DNA of 64,000 nucleotides from Pseudo-nitzschia pungens. Its lineage: Eukaryota > Bacillariophyta > Bacillariophyceae > Bacillariales > Bacillariaceae. Of this stretch, positions 39,218 through 51,340 are shown one piece after another (positions within the stretch are counted from its first letter, which is position 1; each line of letters begins with the position of its first letter). Under the pieces are notes generated by a model. The model was not told the origin of the DNA. It was given only the letters and a program-made list of their open reading frames with translations, and did no database searches. The translations under genes and the position numbers were made by a program. The DNA lies in NCBI GenBank assembly GCA_037355855.1, contig CM074758.1, positions 3,941,001 to 4,005,000 of the forward strand. The letters are read 5' to 3'.

Positions 39218-42200
39218 TAATAATAATATACGTATTTAAATAACTTTAATCACCAAAGGTGAAACTAAATTACTCAGTCTGTAACCAGACTTTAACGTCG
39301 CCTCCATCATAGAGTCAGGACCCCAAGTGGCAGAACGACAAATTTTCAAACAAACCTTGAACATCAAGCAGGGAAAAAGACAAACAAGTCCCACAAAATA
39401 GGGACTTGAGAGAAAGTGAAATGGGAGTGAAGATATTGGGATAAGATCCAGTATCAAAAGGGATGGGACAGGATGAGAAGCAGGAACAGAAGACAAAACC
39501 AAGGTACAAAGTGTAATCAACCCTGAGGTCCAGTAAGCCAGGCTCTGAGAAGAGCAGCCTCTTGTTGGTATGGCTGCACTGGTTGGACAGGCGCTGCATA
39601 TTGCTTCCTTGCAAGGTGGATGGTTGCAAGCCACTGCCGCTTGGCAGTCAGGGTGTAACCTTGTAGGACGTGGAAAGGGGTTTGTAACAGGGAGTGTGAC
39701 TGGGGAAGTGCACCAGCTGCACCAATTGCCAATTCTGAAGTGATGGAAGCATCAAGAGATTGGTGTTGTTCAGCATCAAGGGTACCCCCAGGACCATGGA
39801 GTCGTTCATTCCTATAAGTCCAAAGATCCCAGGAGGTAAGAAAGAACTGATGGATGATAGCTGTAGCCCAACGTTTGGGAGAGCGCTTGCTTCCAATGTG
39901 GGAGTAGTAGTCAGCCTGAATTTGGTACCAGCGAGGAGACCACCTACCAAGAAGCCAGTTGTGCCAGCCAATAGTCCTCTGTGCCCTGACAGCAGACGCA
40001 ATTGCAAGTGAGTAGGATGATGGATAAATGGTCTGGCCCTTCCGAACTCTGGTGAGAAGATCCACAATGGCAACAACCAATGATGGATCAGTTTGTTCAA
40101 CTTCAAGCCTCTTCTGCAGTGGTCCCTTGAAAGCTGACACACTATGCGTGACAGCCCCAGTGTCCTTGCAGGAGAGCACATGAGAAACCTTCTCGTTGTC
40201 TGCATCACACAATGGGCACCTGGAGTGATCCTGATACTGGTAGTGAAGTAGTTGGTTGCCAACACCAATGCATCCAGAAGCAAACTTGACAAACCACCTT
40301 TGCATGCCAGGAGGTAATCGCTTGAAGGCAGACAGATGGGCACACCAATGGATGGAACTCATAACAGGTTGTGGAATGGGAATGTCATGGTGGGTCTGCC
40401 AATATTGAAGAAGAGGAGGACCAGAAATAGCAACATGCAAAGCATTCTGATCAAACCTTGAACACTTGCATCCATTTAGAGAAAAGGCCCAGGGCTCTAA
40501 CACAAGTCTGGGATAGTGATGGGCAGAAGCTCTATGGACAGAGAGAAAGGCCTTTGCCATGCTGTCAACCTGATGATTGCGAAGGGCCCACCAATCAAGA
40601 AAAATTCCAGCTTGATGGCCCTGAACCCATTGAAAGTTCACAGAAATTGGCAGGGCAGAAATCATGTTGCGGATGACATAAACATAATCAAAAGACTTTT
40701 GGGAAATAACCAATGGCCAAGATCCCTGAGCCTGTTTGAGAGCTGTGTCACCATCCAGAGCAATAGTGATAGAGCCAGAAGCAATATCAAAAAGATTCAC
40801 CAGAGCAGTGCAACAGGTGAGAACTCCAATGATACCCGCCAGTTCACTCCTGTAGGATGACTGATCCTCAGGGGATCCACTGACAAAATTACAGCCAGTG
40901 AGGAACAAAGAAGCAGACTTGGTGGAGGTATTGGGTGACAAAATGAAAGCAGAAGTTCCTCTGAGAAGGTCCGGATCAAATGAACCATCACATACAGCAC
41001 TGGCAGTACCACTCGCAATAGCATCAACAAGGTGCTGACAGCCAGCCTGTGGTAGGGAATATTGGTGGAGAAGTACTCTTGGAGACGCACAGAGTGCATC
41101 AAAGGCATCTACTGGGGAGTCTGGAAGAGAATCAAATGGATTGTACTCCAGAGGATCCATGTCAGGAGGTTCAGAAACAAAAGCAGAGGACCCAACAACG
41201 CGTACAACTTGTCCACAAATAACAGGGCAGACAAGCACATCAGCACAGGCTGGTTTGTCAGAAATGAGTTCAGAAGTGACCCTGTATCTACCCCTGCCCT
41301 GGGAGGTGCTCACAATCCAGCCAGTAGAAGTTTTGAAGAATATTCTGTCGGTGGAAGGAGACAAAAACCAAGGCCAGAGAGAAGCTGTCTGGGCAGAGAG
41401 CCAATGCCCAAGATGGAAAGAAGGAGCCAGTGCCCTGGCTGCAGGGGGTGGACAGGGGGGAAGAAAACATGTCTGAAGAGCCTTAGTCCATAAGCGCTTT
41501 GCTGCTGGAGGCCAAGATGGAGGACATCTCGGCCAGTCAAGATGATCCCTCAAGTGATTGGAGGATGTCAGCTGGAAAGCCATGGGAGAGAGTCTTTTTC
41601 CATCTGGAGTACATATGTCAGCAAGGGAAATAGCCTTGAGGGACATGCGCATGTGATTCAAGAGGGACAAGTCAGCACCTCGGAAGCCAGCGTTGACAAA
41701 GGCTTGCATGAGATAACAGTCATTGGAACGTAACAGAGGAAGATCTGGGAAGTCTTCAAACAAGCTCACAGGGTGAACAGAGAAAAACTGCCACACATGT
41801 TTGTACCAGCAGGGAGTGACGTATGAAGCAAAAGGATGATATGGGGTGACACCAAGATGGAGAGGAATGCCAAGTTCGAGCCGTAGAGACTCAGCAGTTA
41901 GCCTGAGAATCCTACCAGTTTGTGAGGACCTGACAGAATCCGACCAGTTTGGGAGGACCTGACAGATTCCTGAAAGAGGGTGGCAATATGACTGAACTCT
42001 TGGAGGAGGTATGGATGGATGAATCCAAAGCCTTGATAGAGGGAAGGACCATAGAACACATGTCTGGGAAATGTCCGTGACATCCCTGCTTTATTCAACA
42101 CAGGAACAAGAGCTGGGTGAATTATCTTAGTCCAAGTGGCCTCATCAAGTTGCGTGACAGGCATGGGGTATTCAACAGACTTCATGAAAGAATACTTGAA

Positions 42201-43975
42201 GGTGTAGAGGGATGCGCGCTTCTCACACTTGGAAGCCTTGAGCTGAGAGCCAAAAGACTGAGACTGTGACTGCAAGTGAGCAATCTGTGCTTCCTCATTG
42301 CCATCCATGGAGATAAAAACCCCAAGAGTCTTGTCAGCATGGTCAACTTCAAAACGATCCAGGGTAGCGCGATTGCCATTCTTGTCAGCAACTGAGAAGT
42401 CACCAGGCATGTCAGCAATGGAGCGATAATCCCAACCGGATCCATTCCATTTGAAATCAATCAAATAACAGAAGGATTTGGCAGGTTCAATAGCACCACC
42501 AGTGGCAATAATCCCACCAGCCCACCGGTCAAGAGCTGCCTGAAAGTCAACAGCTAATTCCTCACCAGATGTGGAGGAATCAGAGCCAGCACAAAACAAA
42601 TCTGTGTCATCCACAAAGGCAAAACCCACAAGAGAAACCAGTTGCAGTGACAATGAAGTGATAAGATGGACACCATGCCCAGCCTGTTGCATCATTCGGA
42701 AGACAATTGTTGACACCAAAGCCCAAAGAGTTGGACCAATACCATTGCCTTGGCCACAACCACTGAGAGGAACAGGTTCATCACCATACACAGGACCTGA
42801 CCGACCAAAACCAGTTTTGATGTGGTGCTTGGCAAGTTGCAAAGTAGACAAAAGAACCTCACACACATGTGCAGGAACCCCAAAGCTTTGGAGAGTGAGA
42901 CCTGCAATGGGATGAGAGATCCTATCATAGCAGCCCTTAGCATCATTCATAGCAACAGCACCAGATCTGCGCTTCTGCCTCAACACATCACAGATGAGCT
43001 TCTTGTTCAGGCAGGTGTTGATGGCCTTGTGGTGTTTCCTGCTTCCATGTTGATCAACAGCCACGGCATTGGCACGTTCAGCATGGGCAAGAATGCGTCT
43101 GCCAATCATCTTGTTGTTGATTTGGAACTCAGGAGACATCAGCTGAATAAGCCTCATCTTATCCACTCTATATTCACCAGGTTTCTTGAAGATTTCAACA
43201 TCAGTGATGACCTGCCAAGCAGAAGGAGAGAAGCCAACAATCAATGGGACAGATCTCAGGAGAGTGTCAAACTTGTTCAACTGGGGATCAAGGGCAAAAG
43301 CCTTGTGGTGGGAAAAACTCAAACAAGAAGGTTCACTTGCTGTGCGTTCCCTCTGGCGTTTCCAGGCAGCAGCATTGTCAGCTGGACACACTGAATAGTC
43401 AAAGGGGGGCAAACTCAGTATAGAGTCAGGGACTTTGAGACAGGAAAGAAATTCAGAAAGGTATTTGTCAGTGGCAGGAGGAGGATTATATGTGCCATCA
43501 AGAACTTGAGCAGAAGCATGTGCTGTGCCTAGGTAGCCAAAATCTTGAATGAAGGAGGGAGTCATGGAAGGAGTGCCAATACACTGCTGTTGACGCCGGA
43601 CATTGGATTCAGCCATAGCTGGAACCATAGTAGACTGGGACTCCAAGACCTGTTCAACACCATCATGGCCAACTGCAATAGCTCTCAAGACAGCTGACTT
43701 GTTGACACGTCCCCGAATAGACCTAGCAGCAAGGCCAAGCTCTCTTTGAAGGCGTTCCCTGCGCATCCTGGCACGAATCTGGGAAGCATCCTGGTTGTGA
43801 GGTTTGCCTTCAGCAAGAAGTGCATCCACCAGGCCTTGATTGAAGGAGTCTCTCCATGAGGGGGCCAATTTCTTCACTGCCCGGTATTGCCTGTAAGCTT
43901 GTTTCAGATGGAGGATAGCACTGGAAAGGTCACTGTGTTCTCCTTTGTAGAGAGAAAGCTTGCAGGCCAACCTTT
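39218..43975 (-). mobile_element. LINE-2, 5'-truncated LINE inside the LINE-3 3' UTR
   Basis: A 21-base TSD (core AAAAGGGATGGGACAGGATA) lies at 39197-39217 and 43976-43996. Begins with an (ATT)n tail and a 3' UTR, and extends into the middle of ORF2. This is the innermost and so latest insertion on this side. Confidence 0.9.
39517..43975 (-). pseudogene. LINE-2 ORF2, N-truncated and frameshifted
   Basis: Read from 43975 it starts at ACKLSLYKGEHSD in the linker before the RT, so the endonuclease is missing. The RT is complete (MNDAKGCYDRI, GCGQGNGIGP, FVDDTDLF). A 29-base imperfect tandem duplication at 41914-41971 shifts the frame, giving stops near 41898. The C-terminal frame 41796-39517 then holds the whole RNase H (VCDGSFDPDL, SSYRSELAG, IALDGDTALK) and the CPLC...H...C finger. 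It shows what the deleted region of LINE-1 should contain. Confidence 0.88.
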
Positions 43976-44036
43976 AAAAGGGATGGGACAGGATAAGAAG
44001 CAGGAACAGAAGACAAAACCAAGGTACAAAGTGTAA

Positions 44037-47000
44037 TCAACCCTGAGGTCCAGTAAGCCAGGCTCTGAGAAGAGCAGCCTCTCGTTGGTATGGCTGCACT
44101 GGTGGGACAGGCGCTGCATATTGCTTCCTTGCAAGGTGGATGGTTGCAAGCCACTGCCGCTTGGCAGTCAGGGTGTAACCTTGTAGGAAGTGGAAAGGGG
44201 TTTGTAACAGGGAGTGTGACTGGGGAAGTGCACCAGCTGCACCAATTGCCAATTCTGAAGTGATGGAAGCATCAAGAGATTGGTGTTGTTCAGCATCAAG
44301 GGTACCCCCAGGACCATGGAGTCGTTCATTCCTATAAGTCCAGAGATCCCAGGAGGTAAGAAAGAACTGATGGATGATAGCTGTAGCCCAACGTTTGGGA
44401 GAGCGCTTGCTTCCAATGTGGGAGTAGTAGTCAGCCTGAATTTGGTACCAGCGAGGAGACCACCTACCAAGAAGCCAGTTGTGCCAGCCAATAGTCCTCT
44501 GTGCCCTGACAGCAGACGCAATTGCAAGTGAGTAGGATGATGGATAAATGGTCTGGCCCTTCCGAACTCTGGTGAGAAGATCCACAATGGCAACAACCAA
44601 TGATGGATCAGTTTGTTCAACTTCAAGCCTCTTCTGCAGGGGTCCCTTGAAAGCTGACACACTGTGCTGTACTGCCCCAGTGTCCTTGCAGGAGAGCACA
44701 TGAGAAACCTTCTCGTTGTCTGCATCACACAATGGGCACCTGGAGTGATCCTGATACTGGTAGTGAAGTAGTTGGTTGCCAACACCAATGCATCCAGAAG
44801 CAAATTTGACAAACCACCGTTGCATGCCAGGAGGTAGACGCTTGAAGGCAGACAGATGGGCACACCAATGGATGGAACTCAAAACAGGTTGTGGAATGGG
44901 AATATCATGGTGGGTCTGCCAGTATTTAAGAAGAGGAGGACCAGAAATGGCAACATGCAGAGCATTCTGATCAAACCTTGAACACTTGCATCCATTGAGA
45001 GAAAATGCCCAAGGCTCAAACACAAGTCTGGGATAGTGATGGGCCGAAGCTCTATGAACAGAGAGAAAGGCCTTTGCCATGCTGTCAACCTGATGATTGC
45101 GAAGGGCCCACCAATCAAGAAAGAATCCAGCTTGATGGCCCTGAACCCACTGAAAGTGCACAGAGATTGGCAGGGCAGAAATCATGTTTCTGATGACATA
45201 AACATAATCAAAAGACTTCTGGGAAATAACCAAAGGCCAAGATCCCTGAGCCTGTTTGAGAGCTGTGTCACCATCCAGAGCAATAGTGATAGAGCCAGAA
45301 GCAATATCAAAAAGATTCACCAGAGCAGTGCAACAGGTGAGAACTCCAATGATACCCGCCAGTTCACTCCTGTAGGATGACTGATCCTCAGGGGATCCAC
45401 TGACAAAATTACAGCCAGTGAGGAACAATGAAGCAGTCTTGGTGGAGGTATTGGGTGACAAAATGAAAGCAGAAGTTCCTCTGAGAAGGTCCGGATCAAA
45501 TGAACCATCACATACAGCACTGGCAGTACCATTCTGAATAGCATCAACAAGGGTCTGACAGCCAGCCTGTGGTAGGGAATATTTGTGGAGAAGTACTCTT
45601 GGAGACGCACAGAGTGAATCAAAGGCATCTGCAGGGGAGGCTGGAAGAGAATCAAATGGATTGTACTCCAGAGGATCCATGTCAGGAGGTTCGGAAACAA
45701 AGGCTGAGGACCCAACAACGCGTACAACTTGTCCGCAAATAACAGGGCAGACAAGCACATCAGCACAGGCTGGTTTGTAAGAAATGAGTTCAGAAGTGAC
45801 CCTGTATCTGCCCCTGCCCTGGGAGGTGCTCACAATCCAGCCAGTAGAAGTTTTGAAGAATATTCTGTTGGTGGAGGGAGACAAAAACCAAGGCCAGAGA
45901 GAAGCTGTCTGGGGAGAGAGCCAATGCCCAAGATGAAAAGAAGGAGCCAGTGCCCTGGCTGCAGGGGGTGGACAGGGGGGAAGAAAACAGGTCTGAAGTG
46001 CCTTAGTCCATAAGCGCTTTGCTGCTGGAGGCCAAGATGGAGGACATCTCGGCCAGTCAAGATGATCCCTCAAGTGATTGGAGGAGGTCAGCTGGAAAGC
46101 CATGGGAGAAAGTCTTTTTCCATCTGGAGTACAAATGTCAGCAAGGGAAATAGCCTTGAGGGACATGCGCATGTGATTCAAGAGGGACAAGTCAGCACCT
46201 CTGAAGCCAGAGTTGACAAAGGCTTGCATGAGATAACAGTCATTGGAACGTAACAGAGGAAGATCTGGGAAGTCTTCAACCAAGCTCACAGGGTGGACAG
46301 AGAAAAACTTCCACACATGTTTGTACCAGCAAGGAGTGACGTAGGAAGCAAAAGGATGATATGGTGTGACACCAAGATGGAGAGGAATGCCAAGTTCGAG
46401 CCGTAGAGACTCAGCAGTTAGCCTGAGAATCCTACCAGTTTGTGAGGACCTGACAGATTCCTGAAAGAGGGTGGCAATATGACTGAACTCTTGGAGGAGG
46501 TATGGATGGATGAATCCAAAGCCTTGATAGAGGGAAGGACCATAGAACACATGTCTGGGAAATGTCCGCGACATCCCTGCTTTATTCAGCACAGGAACAA
46601 GAGCTGGGTGAATTATCTTAGTCCAAGTGGCCTCATCAAGTTGCGTGACAGGCATGGGGTATTCAACAGACTTCATGAAAGAATACTTGAAGGTGTAGAG
46701 GGATGCGCGCTTCTCACACTTGGAAGCCTTGAGCTGAGAGCCAAAAGACTGAGACTGTGACTTCATGTGAGCAATCTGTGCTTCCTCATTGCCATCCATG
46801 GAGATAAAAACCCCAAGAGTCTTGTCAGCATGGTCAACTTCAAAACGATCCAGGGTAGCGCGATTGCCATTCTTGTCAGCAACTGAGAAGTCACCAGGCA
46901 TGTCAGCAATGGAGCGATAATCCCAACCGGATCCATTCCATTTGAAATCAATCAAATAACAGAAGGATTTGGCAGGTTCAATAGCACCACCAGTGGCAAT

Positions 47001-47126
47001 AATCCCACCAGCCCACCGGTCAAGAGCTTCCTGAAAGTCAACAGCTAATTCCTCACCAGATGTGGAGGAATCAGAGCCAGCACAAAACAAATCTGTGTCA
47101 TCCACAAAGGCAAAACCCACAAGAGA
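44037..47126 (-). pseudogene. LINE-3 ORF2, C-terminal part
   Basis: Open from the truncation at 47126 (GFAFVDDTDLF) to the stop at 44037, about 1027 residues. Covers the end of the RT, the thumb-like region, RNase H (VCDGSFDP, SSYRSELAG, DGDTALK) and the CPLCDADNEKVSHVLSC finger. The endonuclease and most of the RT are missing, so it is inactive. Slightly diverged from LINE-1 and LINE-2. Confidence 0.88.
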
Positions 47127-47145
47127 GGAATTTCTTGTAGAAATA

Positions 47146-47672
47146 TTCCTACAGTGGAAGGGGCTGTTCGCGAACTTCGACTTGAAAAGACTTATGAGGA
47201 CTCAGCAAGGAACTTCAAAGAATGTAGAACATTAAGTGAGAATCACTTAAGCAGCTTGGAAACAGTGTAGAACATTAAGTATAAGATATACTTAAGGGCC
47301 TTGGAATGGAGCTGGGAAACAGATCGAAGCAATAGACATGTACGTTTGGTTTTGCTGTACGGTAGAATCTGTACTGGAAGTGCTGTAGAAAATTATGTGT
47401 CGGTTTTGGTGCTGCTGCTGCTGCTGTTGCCGAATCCGATCGACGACGGCAATGGTGAATAGGCACCAAAGCAGCCAAAACAAAGCAGCAAGCAACTGAA
47501 CTGATAGCAGAAACGAAGAGCGGAGGTCTTGGTTAATACATGTAGGTCCTGGTATTGTGATTGGGGGTGTAAAAGGGAGCGAGATATCGCATGGTAAATT
47601 TGTGTAGAAATCTACGTATTTTTAATACTGGAACATCGGAACGTCGGACAAAATGCGCTTTGCGCAAATTGT
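47146..47672 (-). other. 5' end of LINE-0 (5' UTR start)
   Basis: On the minus strand from 47672 the sequence ACAATTTGCGC... and the following TTTTGTCCGACGTTCCGATG match LINE-7 from 57464. Two dyads of CTTAAGTG...CACTTAA type occur near 47238-47258 and 47276-47300. No gene. Confidence 0.82.
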
Positions 47673-48122
47673 GCCTCTCTGGATCATGACCTTGTTCCCA
47701 ATATACTCATCATAGGTATCCCCATCGGATACGAGCTCATCCACATCTGGGATAGAGGCTTCTGGTTCTGCCATGGTGGTGGAATCGTCTGGCCATCTAT
47801 CCTGGTGGTTCTCAAATAGTTCCTCTGGGGGTTGCGGGTATGTCTCTTGGAACTGAACATCAGTGTCCTCGAGTTTGTCCCTGATCTTGGATTCAACTGC
47901 TTGGTCAAATGAGTCCATGGCTTGCTTGACATCGTGTGCACGCCATTCAGCTTCAGTGACAGCTCTAACAGTGTTAGTACTGACTGGAAGTGCGGATTCA
48001 GTGAGGATCCAGTGACAGTCGCCACCTCCAAACATTCTTCCGAGTCTCTCTGTACGATCGGACAGGTCAGTCCAATAGACAAAATTGTACCACTCGTGTG
48101 CTTGATACAGGACCTTCCGGAA
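47673..48122 (-). pseudogene. pol: Pol of Copia-B, segment between integrase and RT
   Basis: Frame on the minus strand: LYQAHEWYNFVYWTDLSDRTERLGR, GGDCHWILTESA and an acidic linker ending at MIQRG, which continues at 37355. The region normally joins integrase and RT in copia Pol. It is cut off from the integrase part by Ins-H, and the two sides are one base out of frame with each other when one copy of the 8-base duplication is removed. Confidence 0.82.
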
Positions 48123-49354
48123 CTGTAAATATCTTCGCGCGAATTGCGCTATTTTTTGAGTCAAACTTGTCAACTCACATCCCCCTTTTGGAACACAATT
48201 TGGGGGGATAAACTCGCACTTTTTTCTCGCACTTTTTTCGAGACCAAAAAGTGCAAGTTTTCGCGGGACTAAAAAAAACGTTCTTTTTCAACTCGCATTA
48301 AATGCGAGTTTGGTTCAACGGACAAAAAAAGTGCGAGTTTTCTTCGCAAAAATTTTTTGATGCGGGAGTCAATTTGCTAAGAGAGGTGCTTTTAATTAAA
48401 ATTATCGATGCGTTGCAAGCATTATCGACGCATTGCTGTTGCTTGCTGCTTGCTGTCCCCCCCCTGTATTATTGACGCGTTGCTGCTTGCTGCTGCTTCC
48501 CCCCCGTGTATTATCGACGCGTTGCTGCTTGCTGCTGCTTGCTGTCCCCCCCCTGTATTATCGACGCGTTGCTGCTTGCTGTCCCCCCCCTGTATTATCA
48601 AAGCGTTGCTGCTTGCTGCTGCTTGCTGCTGCTTGCTGTCCCCCCCCCTGTATTATCGACGCGTTGCTGCTTGCTGCTGCTTGCTGCTGCTTGCTGTCCC
48701 CCCCCTGTATTATCGATGCGTTGCTGCTTGCTGCTGCTTGCTGTACCCCCCCTGTATTATCGACGCGTTGCTGCTTGCTGTCCCCCCCCTGTATTATTGA
48801 CGCGTTGCTGCTTGCTGCTGCTTGCTGTCCCCCCCCTGTATTATCGACGCGTAGTTGCTTGCTGCTGCTTGCTGCTTGCTGTCCCCCCCCTGTGTTGTCG
48901 ACGCAACGACGGAGTCGATTTGTTAATAGAGGCGCAACGATTTGCTAAGAGAGGCGCAATGAGAGAGGCGCGCAATGGGAGTCAATTTGTTTTAATAGAG
49001 GCAAAACGACGGAGTCGAAAACGACGAGTTTTTGGTTGAAATTTTTGTTGAAAACACTCATTTTCCAAAGAAAACTCGCATTTTTTAAAGAAAACTCGCA
49101 TTTTTTAAAGAAAACTCGCATTTTTTAATGAAAACTCGCATTTTTCTGCTGAAAACTCGCATTTATTGCTGTATATACGTGTTTTTTTTCTAGAGCAAAA
49201 ATGCGAGTTTTTTTTTTACCATAAAAATCCGCACTTTTTTCGATCCCAAAAAATGCGAGTTTCTTTGGGGGAGATAATAAATTTAAGGGGATACCCTCAA
49301 AATGACTAACTGCAATTAAAAATCGCGCGGTCTGCGCATCGAAAACTATCTTTG
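48123..49354. mobile_element. Ins-H, unclassified insertion with inverted subterminal repeats
   Basis: Flanked by the direct 8-base repeat TTCCGGAA (48115-48122 and 49355-49362) inside Copia-B pol. The ends show weak inverted similarity (AAATATCTTCGCGC against the inverse of GCGCATCGAAAACTATCTTT). Inside each end are many copies of a AAACTCGCA(T/C)TTTTT motif in both orientations (48220-48350, 49060-49260). A minisatellite fills the centre. No transposase. An 8-base TSD with subterminal repeats is reminiscent of hAT-like or MULE-like elements, but I cannot classify it. Confidence 0.6.
48403..48906. repeat. Minisatellite with C-tracts and TGCTGCTTGC subrepeats
   Basis: Ten units of (C)7-8 TGTATTATCGACGCGTTGCTG spaced 37-58 bases apart. 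Spacing varies with the number of GCTTGCTGCT subrepeats in each unit. Lack of stops in several frames comes from composition only. Confidence 0.95.
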
Positions 49355-51340
49355 TTCCGGAAGGTCCAGGGAGATATCTGGCATATATCCATGCACTAAC
49401 TCAAAGGGAGTCCTTTCCATGCACGCCGGATCACTGGATACAGTCCTTTGCCTGATAGCTGCAACAAGCTCGCCACAGAATGCCCATAATCTTTTGGGGG
49501 ATTTCTTCCGTGCAGTCTTCTTCCGGATGCTTCTACTGAGATGCCCAATGCTGAGCTCTGCTCTGTTCTGGAAGGGACAGTGCGGCTGGATGAACGTCTG
49601 GTGGATATTGTTCTTCCTGATCACAGCATTCCAGGGGGTCCTGTATGTGCCCACAGCTCCCTGCTCCTTGGCGCCATCAGATATCAAATGCTCTGGGATT
49701 CCAACTTCATGGATAAAGATCTTCAGGCTATCCACCGCTTGCTTCTTGCTGTGGATTGGGATGAATTCTTCATATCCCTTACCATTGCTGAACACTTGGG
49801 CGGCTTTATCTTGTCTCATAATACTTGGTACCTTTGCATGCCAAGTGTCAGTCCCCCACTTGCCGGCCGCAACTCTCTTGTTTCGAAAGCTCTGTGTTGG
49901 GAGCCTTCTAACCAAAGGATGTTGGGGATTCCTGTATCCTTTCTGTATAGTTACTCTCAGTGTGCTGGCTCTTGCCTTTTGCTCAGATATATCCCACATC
50001 TTGGAGAGCCTGTCTGAATCAATCTTGCTGTACCTGTCCGTATCAATCGATGGTCCCCATTGCTTTCTTCTTTGGATTGTATCTGTCTCCGGGTCAGAGA
50101 TTGGCTCCTCCAAATCTGCCCAAGCGATTTGCTTGTCCCTGTACACAGCAGATAGTGCAACCGGTGCATCCCTGAGGTTGGGATCCAGTTCAAATCTATC
50201 TAGTCCATCAGTGTACGCAGGCTCATACAGGGGTGTATGAAGGGCATTGATCTTGAGGCTTGGCTTGTTTTCCCTGTCCCCGCAAGTCTCAGATGAATCA
50301 TCTTCAGGAACAACTTGGGGATCAGAGTAAATTGATGAAAGTCTCGTATGGAGCCGGTCATCAGAAGCAATGGAACAGGGGGTCAGATCTCTTGTACACA
50401 GCTGTTGTAGGCGTCGGAGCTTGTAATGGGAATACTGCTCCTTGGAGGGTAGCATGTCACTGGGCTTGAGCTTCTTGGAATACAGAGAGGATTTGAAGTG
50501 GTTCCTGTGGTTGGGGGGCTGTAGACTCGTGCAATCGGACATGGGAAATCGTGTCGGGGCAGGGTTCTCAATCGGTTTGATTCCTGTCAGGGCAGGGTTC
50601 TCAATCGGTTCGATTCCTGTTGTAGGCACATTGCCTGTCGTGGCACCAACATTGGTCTGTTGTTGCTGCTGTACAGCAGAAACAAACTTGGTTGGGTCAG
50701 GGGAATAGGGATGTGATTGGTCAATCGCTGATTCAGCCTGCTGAAATTTCGGGCTTGCTGGATTCCATGGGTCATCCATTGTTGCAATTACATGATCACA
50801 CGTTTGCATTTCCCTTTTCGTGGGGCGTCGGGAGGGGAAGTAGGAAATAACACCATTAAGCTGGAGCTTAATATCCAGTGTCCGGGGGTTCGCTTCGTCT
50901 CCATCTTCGGCAGTGTGCTCGATATGGATTGAATGGGATGATTTGGAATCAAACTGTCTCGGTGTTTCGTCCACACGGTTGTGTCCACAACTTCTAACTT
51001 GGTTGGGGCAGATTAAGCTGTGCTGGAGTCTGTCCCCGAAATACAAAGCCTCATGGAAATATATCAACCAAACCTTTCCATTTGAATCCGTATAGGCAGT
51101 GACGCATGTTCCGATTGGAATGTTCTTCACCGGTTCATATTCTGGAGAGAATGGATGAACATCCACATGGGAGGTAACTTGGTCTTCCAATAGAATCATG
51201 TTGCAACCAGCAGCTGTCGTGTCTGCATGGCTATCCAACTCGCAGTTGCTCTCTGCAGGCCTTGCAGATTGTGCTGCTGGTACATCCATTTGATACACCA
51301 GCCGGCCCACCTTACTCAATTTCAGGCCCCGGCTGGGAAG
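49355..51340 (-). pseudogene. pol: Pol of Copia-B, protease and integrase part
   Basis: Open in the gag frame from directly after the gag UGA (51341-51343). There is no ATG until 17 codons in. Contains the copia protease (CELDSHADTTAAG), an integrase core (HLISDGAKEQG, then the NRAELSIGHL segment with the catalytic Glu) and ERTPFELVHGYMPDIS, a typical integrase C-terminal motif. LDSHADT is characteristic of CoDi-type elements. The frame is lost where Ins-H entered (stop at about 49346). Confidence 0.9.

Larger units (their letters stand above)
38964..47126 (-). mobile_element. LINE-3, 5'-truncated LINE inside LINE-0, split by LINE-2
   Basis: TSD of 18-19 bases (GGAATTTCTTGTAGAAAT) at 38945 and 47127. 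The 3' UTR is at 38964-39217 and the remainder at 43976-47126. It is truncated in ORF2 just before FVDD. Confidence 0.88.
37356..47672 (-). mobile_element. LINE-0, ORF-less LINE derivative inside Copia-B pol
   Basis: A 17-base perfect TSD (GCCTCTCTGGATCATGA) lies at 37339-37355 and 47673-47689. Own sequence, about 2.1 kb, is 37356-38963 plus 47146-47672; the rest is LINE-3 with LINE-2. Its 5' end (from 47672 down) matches the first bases of LINE-7, its body matches the LINE-7 5' UTR, and its 3' end matches the LINE 3' UTR. ORF1 and ORF2 are absent. It was probably mobilised in trans. Confidence 0.88.

Noticed and set aside
48408..49039. Three overlapping frames of 130-177 codons rich in Cys and Leu
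   Set aside because: Low-complexity translation of the minisatellite in all three frames; no start context or family resemblance.
49060..49160. Short AAACTCGCATTTTTT repeats as an independent satellite
   Set aside because: They occur at both ends of Ins-H in both orientations, so they are better explained as its subterminal repeats.
49419..50240. 273-codon plus-strand frame
   Set aside because: Antisense to the clear Copia-B protease-integrase region; hydrophobic composition is the usual shadow of such genes.
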